This document shows, in pieces, positions 41,400 to 48,603 of a DNA stretch of 64,000 nucleotides. Each line of letters opens with the position of its first letter. Position 1 is the first letter of the stretch. The notes under the pieces are model-generated. The model made no database searches. It saw nothing but the letters and a program-made list of their open reading frames with translations, and was not told where the DNA came from. The position numbers and the translations under genes were made by a program. This stretch comes from JAYOEY01 sp038116945 (GTDB lineage: Bacteria; Pseudomonadota; Alphaproteobacteria; MPNO01; UBA2964): the NCBI GenBank assembly GCA_038116945.1, contig JAYOEY010000018.1, positions 1 to 64,000 of the forward strand, in the 5' to 3' direction.

Positions 41400-43100
41400 T
41401 CAGGCAGCGCCCGCCAGGTCCGCGGCAACCGGAACCGTATCGAATACGGTTTCGCCGTTCCTTCGGCTGATCCGCGTATTGCGCAGCCACTCGCCGTCAT
41501 CGGTATCAGGATAGTCTTCGCGGTAATGCGCGCCCCGGCTTTCGGTGCGCTTTCTGGCCGCCGAGGCGATCAGCCCCGCGAGCGGCGCCATGGCGGCGAC
41601 CTCCAGCATTTCGATCCAGTCGTAATTGGCGACGCGTTCTGCTGTCGCCGGCGCCATCGTGGGCAGATCGCGTTCGGACAGCTTTTCCAGTGTCGAAACG
41701 GCCGTGGCGAGTCCTTCCTCGTTCCGGACCACGCCGACGTAGTCGTTCATGGTTTTCTGGATATCGGCCTTGATCGCGGACGGGCGGCGACCTTGCGTGT
41801 CGCGTGCCAGAAGGGACAGGACGCGCTGCGCCTCCGCTTCCATCTCGCCCTTGTCGATGTCGGCAGCGCCCCGGTTCGCCGCCGCGGCCGCATTCCGCCC
41901 GGCACGCTTGCCGAACACCAGGATTTCGGTCAGGGAATTGCCCCCGACGCGCGCCGCGCCGTGCGCGCCGCCAGAGCATTCGCCGACCGCGAACAGGCCG
42001 GGCAGGGTGCTTTCGGCGTTGGCGTCGATGCGGATGCCGCCGCACATGTAATGCGCCGCGACTCCGACTTCGAACGGTTTCGACACGTCCATGCCGAACG
42101 ACTGCAGGTACTTGGTCTGGGAGGGCAGAGTGTCCTGCAGGACTTCCAGCGGCACCGAGCCCGGATCGAACCAGACACCGCCATGGGGCGTGCCGCGGCC
42201 GGCGCGGACTTCGCCGAAGATGGCGCGGGCGTATATGTGCCGCGCCGGATTGTCGCTGCCTTCCGGGTCGTAATTGGCGAGAAAGGGCTCGCCCTCGTCG
42301 TTGAACGGGCCGCGCGCGCCCTTTGGCAGCAAATACTGAAAGGTGAACAGCATGCCGCGTACCGCTTCCGGGTGCAGCATGGCGTGGCCCAGCATCAGGA
42401 TGAATTCGAGATCGACCAGCTCCGCCCCGGCGTCGAGCGCCAGCATCAGCCCGTCGCCGGTCGAATCAGGCGTGTTGCTGTTGACCGGGAACAGCTCGCC
42501 CGCACCGCCGGTTGCCATGATGACCGCGCCGGCGCGGATGGCGAGCGTCTCGCCGGTGCGGAAATCGATGGCGACGGCGCCGGCGATGCGGCCCGACGCG
42601 ACCAGCAGCTTCGTCACGTAGATTTCGTGAAGCTGTTCGATACCGCGGTTCTTCACCTGCTTTCTGAGCGCCTGCATGATCGGCGTGCCGAGCGAGTCGC
42701 CCTTCTTGATCGAGCGCGCGTAGGTCTGCGACGAATCGAGCTTGCGCTGGATCAGCACGCCGTTTTCGTCCCGGTCGAAGCGGACGCCGAACGATTCCAT
42801 GTCCTCGACCGCCTCGACCGCTTCGCCGGTATAGGTCCGCACCAGCGCAGGGTCGGCCAGCCCGTAGCCGCCCTTCATCGAATCGTGGAAATGCACCTCT
42901 GCGCTGTCGCGCGGATCGGCAATGCCGAACGCTGCCTGAAAGCCCGTGACGGCGGTCTGGGTCAGCCCGCTCTTGCCGACGATGCCCTTGGAAACGACGG
43001 TAACCCGCGCGCCCGCGTCATGCGCGGCGATGGCGGCGCGCAGCCCGCCGCCGCCGCCTCCGACGATCAGGACGTCGGTTTCGATTGTCCGGTCGATCAC
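41400..43100 (-). CDS. fumarate reductase/succinate dehydrogenase-type flavoprotein
   Basis: 566 residues. The FAD-binding DVLIVGGGGGGLRAAIAAH motif is at residues 9-27. The FrdA/SdhA C-terminal signature appears as SRGAHYREDYP near residue 525, where the Arg supports substrate binding. At the place where SdhA/FrdA carry the His that binds FAD covalently the sequence reads KSGLTQTAV, so FAD is probably non-covalent. The capping domain has AAHYMCGGIRID instead of the usual HYxMGG. It oxidises or reduces a dicarboxylate or an alpha,beta-unsaturated acid. With the coupled [2Fe-2S] protein it forms a soluble two-subunit unit, since no membrane anchor gene is present. Confidence 0.88.
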   Translation of the reverse strand: MIDRTIETDVLIVGGGGGGLRAAIAAHDAGARVTVVSKGIVGKSGLTQTAVTGFQAAFGIADPRDSAEVHFHDSMKGGYGLADPALVRTYTGEAVEAVEDMESFGVRFDRDENGVLIQRKLDSSQTYARSIKKGDSLGTPIMQALRKQVKNRGIEQLHEIYVTKLLVASGRIAGAVAIDFRTGETLAIRAGAVIMATGGAGELFPVNSNTPDSTGDGLMLALDAGAELVDLEFILMLGHAMLHPEAVRGMLFTFQYLLPKGARGPFNDEGEPFLANYDPEGSDNPARHIYARAIFGEVRAGRGTPHGGVWFDPGSVPLEVLQDTLPSQTKYLQSFGMDVSKPFEVGVAAHYMCGGIRIDANAESTLPGLFAVGECSGGAHGAARVGGNSLTEILVFGKRAGRNAAAAANRGAADIDKGEMEAEAQRVLSLLARDTQGRRPSAIKADIQKTMNDYVGVVRNEEGLATAVSTLEKLSERDLPTMAPATAERVANYDWIEMLEVAAMAPLAGLIASAARKRTESRGAHYREDYPDTDDGEWLRNTRISRRNGETVFDTVPVAADLAGAA

Positions 43101-43124
43101 GATTTCGAGTCCGCCAATGGCTAA

Positions 43125-43152
43125 TTGTCAAAACTGCAGGGAACCCTATGAT
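43125..43152 (+). promoter_or_regulatory. candidate sigma-70 promoter for the DapA-family gene
   Basis: TTGTCA at 43125-43130 and TATGAT at 43147-43152 each match five of six consensus positions with a 16-base spacer. Transcription would begin near 43159, 47 bases before the ATG at 43206. It is the best promoter match I noticed in the window. Confidence 0.6.
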
Positions 43153-43205
43153 ACTGGCAGAAACCGGCAGGGATAGTGCCCCGCTGCAGATTCAGGAGCA
43201 TCGAC

Positions 43206-44147
43206 ATGGCCAAGAGACGGATAGAAGGTTCCTTCGTCGCCCTTATCACCCCGATGAACCAGGACGGTTCGGTCGATTTCGAGGGATTTCGCAGTCTTTT
43301 GCAGTTTCAGGAAGAAAACGGCACCTCTGCGGTCCTGATCATGGGATCCACCGGCGAAGTGTCGATGCTGACGCCGGACGAACGCCGGCAGGTCATTTCC
43401 GAAACCATCAAGATGAAAACCGGGGCGATGGAGTTCTGGTACGGCTGTACCGGGCCCAGCACCGAACAGACGATCGGCTATTGCGAGTATGCGGGCAAGG
43501 AAGGCGCCGACGGCGCGATCATCGCCGCCCCGCCCTATATCTGCGCTCCGGAAGACGACATCACCGATTATTTCCTCGAGGTCGCGGATGCCAGCCCGGT
43601 GCCTGTCGGCATCTACAACAATCCGCCGCGCGTGAAGACCGATTTGCCGCACACATCGATCCTGAAGCTGGCCGAACATCCGAACATTCTGGTGAACAAG
43701 GAATCGACCGCCCGCGTCGGCCAGATCGCGCAGACCGTGGCCGGCAACCCCGACATGTCGATGATGTGCTGCGACAGCCCCAATCTCGGCCTCGTCGTGC
43801 CGCTGATGGCGCTCGGCGGGCACGGTACGGCCAACATGTCCGGCAACCTGATCCCGCAGGAGATGGTGACGATTTCCACCCCCTGGAAAGGCTGGGAGGA
43901 CGCCATGGCCTGCCGTGAGGCGTGGCTGACTAACCTGCCGATGCTGCATTTCACCTATTCGGCGATCAATCCGGTGGCGGTCAAATGCCTGATGGAAGCG
44001 GTCGGTCTGCCCGCCGGGCCGCTGCGCAAGCCGCTGAAACCGATTGCGCCGGACCATCTGGCGCGCGGGCTGGAAATCTGCCGCGCGCTGGGGCTCGACC
44101 GGAAGTACGGCTTTAACCTGCCGCAGATGCGTTCCGCCGCCGAATGA
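43206..44147 (+). CDS. dihydrodipicolinate synthase (DapA)/N-acetylneuraminate lyase family aldolase
   Basis: 313 residues from ATG at 43206 with AGGAG upstream; a start ten codons earlier adds only basic residues. The TIM-barrel class-I aldolase features are present: GSTGE at 47-51, Tyr137 in IYNNPPR, and the Schiff-base Lys165 in VNKES. This set fits pyruvate-dependent DapA-family enzymes, but the Arg138 equivalent that defines real DapA is not certain, and the Leu/Met-rich C-terminus differs from lysine-biosynthetic enzymes. It stands alone next to recX, so a catabolic aldolase or hydratase such as for keto-deoxy sugars or hydroxyproline is more likely than lysine synthesis. Confidence 0.88.
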   Translation: MAKRRIEGSFVALITPMNQDGSVDFEGFRSLLQFQEENGTSAVLIMGSTGEVSMLTPDERRQVISETIKMKTGAMEFWYGCTGPSTEQTIGYCEYAGKEGADGAIIAAPPYICAPEDDITDYFLEVADASPVPVGIYNNPPRVKTDLPHTSILKLAEHPNILVNKESTARVGQIAQTVAGNPDMSMMCCDSPNLGLVVPLMALGGHGTANMSGNLIPQEMVTISTPWKGWEDAMACREAWLTNLPMLHFTYSAINPVAVKCLMEAVGLPAGPLRKPLKPIAPDHLARGLEICRALGLDRKYGFNLPQMRSAAE

Positions 44148-44174
44148 GGCCCGGAATGTGGCATGGCATGAGGG

Positions 44175-44765
44175 ATGGTCGAGGGCAGCGCTAAACCGGC
44201 AAACAAGTGGCGGGAGCGCAAGCCCCGCAAGATGACCGGGACCCGGCTGCGCAACATCGCCGTCTGGTACTGTCAGCGTTACGTCGTTTCCGAAGCAAAG
44301 CTCCGTAACTATCTGGAAACGCGTCTTTATCGTGAAATTCCCGATGCCGAGGAGCGCGCCGCGATGGCGGAGCACATCCCCGATATCGCGTCCCGTATGG
44401 CGGCGGCGGGGCTGGTCAACGATCGAGAGGCGGCGTCGTCGAAGCTGCGATCTGCGCTGCGGGCGGGTTATGCGACCGGCGCGGCAATCAACAACGCCGC
44501 GCGGTCTTCGCATGTGGACCGGGAAACGGTCGAGGCTCAGCTTGAGACCGCTCTGACCGAAGCCCTGCCGGAACTGGGAGCGGAAGAGGACGATCCGGCG
44601 GCGATGGCGGCGCTTGCCCTGAAACGCGCGCGGCGTGGCCCGTGGCGCAGCGGCGGTCTCGATGAAAAGACGCAGCAGCGCGACGTAAACTGGCTGCTGC
44701 GCCGCGGTTTCCGCTTCGACGATGTCCGCAAGGCGATGGAGATCGATCTGGACGAGTACGAGTAG
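44175..44765 (+). CDS. recX: RecX-family regulatory protein
   Basis: 196 residues, all-alpha, with the three-helix repeats typical of RecX. The first repeat is at about residues 22-100 (RNIAVWYCQRYVVSEAKLRNYLETRL), and the last one reads NWLLRRGFRFDDVRKAM near 175, as in RecX C-termini. RecX binds RecA filaments and limits recombinase activity. recA is not next to it. The alphaproteobacterial form often stands alone. It starts 27 bases after the aldolase gene and ends 20 bases before the ABC-F gene, all on the same strand. Confidence 0.88.
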   Translation: MVEGSAKPANKWRERKPRKMTGTRLRNIAVWYCQRYVVSEAKLRNYLETRLYREIPDAEERAAMAEHIPDIASRMAAAGLVNDREAASSKLRSALRAGYATGAAINNAARSSHVDRETVEAQLETALTEALPELGAEEDDPAAMAALALKRARRGPWRSGGLDEKTQQRDVNWLLRRGFRFDDVRKAMEIDLDEYE

Positions 44766-44785
44766 CTTTCGGTAAAGCATGCGCC

Positions 44786-46642
44786 ATGGCGCCCCCGCTA
44801 CTGATCCTTCGCGACATTTCGCTGCGTCTCGGCGACACCAACCTGCTCGACGGGGCCGAACTGGCCGTGTCGGAGGGCGACCGGCTGTGCCTGGTCGGGC
44901 GCAACGGGTCGGGAAAATCGACGCTGCTCAGGATTGCCGCGGGAGAGCTCGAACCCGACGATGGCGAACGCTACATCCATCCGGGCGCGACCACGCGCTA
45001 TCTGCCGCAGGAACCCGATCTCTCGGGGTATGAGACGACGCGCGCGTTCGCAGAATCGGGGCTGGCGCCCGGCGACGACCCGTACCGCGCGCAATATCTG
45101 CTCCACAGCCTCGGCCTGACCGGCGACGAAAACCCCGCGTCGCTGTCGGGCGGCGAAGCGCGGCGTTGCGCGCTGGCCCGTGCGCTCGCTTCCGAACCGG
45201 ATATTTTGTTTCTCGACGAGCCGACCAACCATCTCGACCTGCCGGCCATCGAATGGCTGGAGGCGGATCTTGCCGGCAGCCGGTCCGCGCTGGTGCTGGT
45301 CAGCCACGACAGGCGGTTCCTCGAAAACCTGTCGCGCGCCACGGTATGGCTCAATGGCGGCGTGACAAGGCGGCTCGATAAGGGTTTCGGTGCGTTCGAG
45401 AGCTGGCGCGACGACGTCATCGAGCAGGAAGAGCGCGCCCGCCACGAAATGGACCGCAAGCTGGCGGTCGAGACCGACTGGCTCCACAAGGGCGTCACCG
45501 CCCGTCGCAAGCGCAACATGGGCAGGCTGCGGGCCCTGCATGCGCTGCGCGACGAGAGGCGCACGCAGCGGTCCTTTACGCCGGGCGCGTTAAAGCTGAC
45601 GACGACCGAGGGCGCCCGGTCGGGGCGAATCGTCATCGAGGCCCAGAACATCGCCAAATCCTATGGCGGGCCGGACCTGGTCCGCGATTTCTCGATCCGC
45701 ATCCAGCGCGGCGACCGCATCGGCATCGTCGGCCCGAACGGTGCCGGCAAGACGACGCTGCTCAACATGCTGACGGGCGTTCTCGCGCCTGACGGCGGGA
45801 CCGTCCGGCTCGGGACCAACCTGCAGATGGTGTCGCTCGACCAGCGTCGCGAAAGCCTGGACGCCGACCGTACGCTGTCCGATGCGCTTTCCGGCGGGGG
45901 CAATTTCGTCGAGGTCGGGGGGCAGAAGCGGCATGTAATCGGCTACATTAAGGATTTCCTGTTCGCGCCGGAGCAGGCGAGGACCCCTGTCGGAGTGCTG
46001 TCGGGCGGAGAGCGCGGGCGGCTGATGCTGGCGCGGGCGCTGGCCCGACCGTCCAACCTGCTGGTACTGGACGAGCCGACCAACGATCTCGACCTTGAAA
46101 CGCTGGACCTGCTGCAGGAAATGCTCGGCGATTACGACGGGACTGTCCTGCTGGTCAGCCATGACCGTGATTTTCTCGACCGGGTGGTTACCGGGGTGGT
46201 CGCGGCGGAAGGCGACGGCCGCTGGACCGTCTATGCCGGCGGTTACAGCGACATGCAGGCGCAGGGAAGCGTCAGGCACGTCGTCGACGCGGACAAGCCT
46301 GCGGACCGGGCGCAAAAAACCCAGGCGCAGAAACCACGACACGAAAAACACCCTGCCGAAAAACACCCTGCCGAAAAAAACCGGGAGAAGGCGGGGGGCG
46401 GGGTCGGCCTGTCGTTCACCGACCGGCATTTACTGGAGTCTCTGCCCAGGAAGATGGACGAACTCTCGATTGCGATCGACGGTTTCAACAGGAAACTCGC
46501 CGAACCCGGCCTGTTCGAACGGGACCGGGAGACGTTCGAGCGAACCGCAGAAGAATTGCGCTCGGCAACCGCGGCGCTTGCCGAGGCCGAGGAAAAATGG
46601 CTTGAGCTTGAACTGAAGCGCGAGGAACTCGAACGCGGATGA
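44786..46642 (+). CDS. ABC-F family ATPase (Uup type)
   Basis: 618 residues with two ATP-binding cassettes and no membrane part. Cassette 1 has Walker A GRNGSGKST near residue 38, signature LSGGE near 121 and FLDEPTNHLDLP. Cassette 2 has GPNGAGKTT near residue 320, LSGGERGR near 408 and VLDEPTNDLDLE. A charged linker (ARHEMDRKLAVE...RKRNMGRLRAL) lies between them. The C-terminal 100 residues form a basic, Lys-rich linker with a direct repeat KHPAEKHPAEKN and a coiled coil, as in Uup. Uup-type ABC-F proteins act on the ribosome or in branched-DNA tolerance. A cluster with recX is at least consistent with the latter. Confidence 0.93.
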   Translation: MAPPLLILRDISLRLGDTNLLDGAELAVSEGDRLCLVGRNGSGKSTLLRIAAGELEPDDGERYIHPGATTRYLPQEPDLSGYETTRAFAESGLAPGDDPYRAQYLLHSLGLTGDENPASLSGGEARRCALARALASEPDILFLDEPTNHLDLPAIEWLEADLAGSRSALVLVSHDRRFLENLSRATVWLNGGVTRRLDKGFGAFESWRDDVIEQEERARHEMDRKLAVETDWLHKGVTARRKRNMGRLRALHALRDERRTQRSFTPGALKLTTTEGARSGRIVIEAQNIAKSYGGPDLVRDFSIRIQRGDRIGIVGPNGAGKTTLLNMLTGVLAPDGGTVRLGTNLQMVSLDQRRESLDADRTLSDALSGGGNFVEVGGQKRHVIGYIKDFLFAPEQARTPVGVLSGGERGRLMLARALARPSNLLVLDEPTNDLDLETLDLLQEMLGDYDGTVLLVSHDRDFLDRVVTGVVAAEGDGRWTVYAGGYSDMQAQGSVRHVVDADKPADRAQKTQAQKPRHEKHPAEKHPAEKNREKAGGGVGLSFTDRHLLESLPRKMDELSIAIDGFNRKLAEPGLFERDRETFERTAEELRSATAALAEAEEKWLELELKREELERG

Positions 46643-46669
46643 AACGTCGCGCCGACGGTTCGCGCGGTG

Positions 46670-47971
46670 TCAGAACTGGCCGCTGAGCGTAAAGAAAAAG
46701 CGGGTGCCCGATCCTGTTTCGCCGGGCGTGCGCTGTCGTGTCAGGGGCTGCGCTGCCTCCAGCTGGGCCTGGAAACGATCGCCAAACCCGACACGCAGAC
46801 CGCCGCCGGTCGAGGCCATCGAACTCCGCGTTGCCCCGTTTCCCCAGACCGCGCCAAGGTCATAGAACGTGTATAGCTGGACCGAATTGACGTAAGCGGG
46901 AAGCTCCATGGGGGGAGCGAACTGAAGTTCCAGCGATCCGGCGGCGCCCTGGCTGGCGCTGATGTCCGCGGGGTCGTAGGCGCGGCCGAACTGCTGGCCG
47001 CCGATCGCGAATTCTTCGGCGGAAAGCAATGTGTGGGGCGACCATTGTCCGGCCCCCGAAACCTGCAGGTGAAGCCGCTCATGCAGTTTCTGAACGCGCG
47101 TAACGTTCAGCGTTGCCTTGATGTAATCGGGGCGACCGGCGGTTCTCGACAGAAGCGCGGAATCCTTGTCGCTGGCGTGCAGAATTTCGATTCCCCTGCT
47201 GAATTCCGCGGAGAGCCAGTTGACGCCGCCCAGATCGTCGGCGGCGTTGAACCGGGCGCCGATACGAACGGATCTGATCTTGTCGTCAAAAACGGAAGTG
47301 CTGGAGTTCTTGTCGGAATCGAAGGAGTCGAATTTCAGGGTCGTGTAGAGGTTTGTCTCCCTGCTGCGGATCCAGGGGTGCGACAGGGTGATCAGGACCC
47401 GGGTGCCGAGGCTGTTTTCCTTGCCCGCTGTGCCCGCCAGACCGATATCGACGGAGCTTCGCGACGCCAGTACGCCGACCTGCGTTCCGTGGCTGTTCAG
47501 AATATGGTCCTGCTGGATTTCGAAATAGCGGATTTCCTCCGGCGTCTGGGGGACCGTAAAGACCGCCAGCCTGGTATGCTCCAGAATCCCGAGGACGGAA
47601 TTGAGACTTACGCCCGCATACAGCTGGGTCGGGCCGACCGTCGTGGTTCCCCGGTTGTTGAGGTTTGCAAAGCCGCCGATGGACGAATGTTTCAACGTAA
47701 TTTCGAGAGTGTAGGCGCCTCTTTCGACGTCCTTCTCCTTTACGCTTGGGACGACTTCCAGCCCCGGAATGTCCGACATCAGAAGCAGATTCCGCTCGAG
47801 CGTCGACAGTTTCAGCGGCCTGCTGCCGGTAATGCGTCCGCTCCAGAGGTCGAAGAGGCCGGCGCGACCGGGTTTCTCTCCCGTAAACCTGACTTCCTCG
47901 ACAAACCCTTCGATGATCCGGAGCCTGAGTATGCCGAATTCGACATCCTGCGGCGGGCAGATGAGGCTCAT
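46670..47971 (-). pseudogene. 5'-truncated two-partner secretion transporter (TpsB/ShlB/FhaC family)
   Basis: The frame extends to 48265, but similarity to TpsB outer-membrane transporters begins only near 47955 with P-P-Q-D-V-E-F-G-I-L-R-L-R-I-I-E-G, the end of the first POTRA domain. From there the second POTRA and the 16-strand barrel follow in about 430 residues, ending in the Phe of LSGQF as barrels do. The signal peptide and POTRA-1 are missing. The 98 codons upstream read like the antisense of another gene (many Cys, Phe, Pro). With no export signal it could not reach the outer membrane, so I treat it as a truncated gene. No TpsA gene lies on the same strand. Confidence 0.75.
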
Positions 47972-48428
47972 GGGCTTCAAGAAACAGGATGCGCCCTCGG
48001 GACAGGGCGGAAAGAAGTCCACCACGCTTGAACCGGTCGGAAAGGCCGGAAAGCAGCTTGCCGCCAGAACCGGCAACGCCGGCGGCCGGTCAAAGGCGGT
48101 CAGGTCGGTAATTCCGAAGGCAATCGGCCCGGCGCGCCTGGATATCAAGCAGGCTTCGCGCGGTCTTGTAAACAATGTCGGGGCGAACAGGCCGGGACAT
48201 GCCCGTTCCAGCAATCGGGCAAAGACCGCAAACCCCGCAAACATGCCCGCCTCGTTCAAGTCCAATCAGGTCTCCTTTGGCGGCAACGGAAACGGCAACG
48301 GTCCGGGCAACGGAAACGGCAACGGAAACGGAAACGGCAACGGTCCGGGCAACGGAAACGGCAACGGCCCGGGCAACGGAAACGGAAACGGCAACGGCAA
48401 CGGCAACGGTAAAGGAAACGGCGGCTGA
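47961..48428 (+). CDS. basic low-complexity protein with a Gly-Asn repeat tail
   Basis: About 155 residues if started at ATG 47961 (or 47970). The first 105 residues are Lys/Arg/Ser/Gly-rich without a recognised domain, and the last 50 are (Gly-Asn)n with three Gly-Pro-Gly interruptions, ending GKGNGG. Codons have normal C/G third positions, and within the repeat the substitutions fall at the third base of Gly codons, supporting this strand as the coding one. It begins exactly where TpsB similarity on the other strand stops. Its start is uncertain, no secretion signal is seen, and it may be the 3' remnant of a larger surface protein. Confidence 0.55.
   Translation: MRLMGFKKQDAPSGQGGKKSTTLEPVGKAGKQLAARTGNAGGRSKAVRSVIPKAIGPARLDIKQASRGLVNNVGANRPGHARSSNRAKTANPANMPASFKSNQVSFGGNGNGNGPGNGNGNGNGNGNGPGNGNGNGPGNGNGNGNGNGNGKGNGG
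48280..48425 (+). repeat. GGNAAC hexamer tandem repeat
   Basis: About two dozen units of the hexamer GG(C/A/T)AAC in tandem, interrupted by GGTCCG/GGCCCG at three places, encode a Gly-Asn tract on the plus strand. AAC is nearly invariant while the third base of each Gly codon varies. Confidence 0.9.
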
Positions 48429-48444
48429 TAGAATAAGAACGGGC

Positions 48445-48476
48445 AAGCCGATGTCTCCGGGAGGAGGCGTCGGCTT
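48445..48476. terminator. hairpin downstream of the Gly-Asn gene
   Basis: AAGCCGA (48445-48451) pairs with TCGGCTT (48470-48476) around an 18-base loop, 17 bases after the stop. No T-run follows on the plus strand, so its terminator role is uncertain. The rest of 48429-48603 shows no gene. Confidence 0.4.
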
Positions 48477-48603
48477 CGCCGTCTGTCCGCCGAATAAAAT
48501 CTTAAGTTCTTTCCCTTAACCTCGTTCCGATTCTGTTCGAGGAAATCATGCTCTCTGACAACGCTTACGGCATGACGGGCGACCGGGAATTCCAGGCGAC
48601 ACC

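Noticed and set aside
43206..44147. Lysine-biosynthetic dapA
   Set aside because: The family is clear, but the gene is alone and its C-terminus and specificity residues do not establish the biosynthetic function, so no symbol is given.
47972..48265. 98-codon upstream part of the TpsB frame as a signal peptide/POTRA region
   Set aside because: It shows no leader or POTRA pattern and reads as the antisense of the Gly-Asn gene, with many Cys, Phe and Pro.
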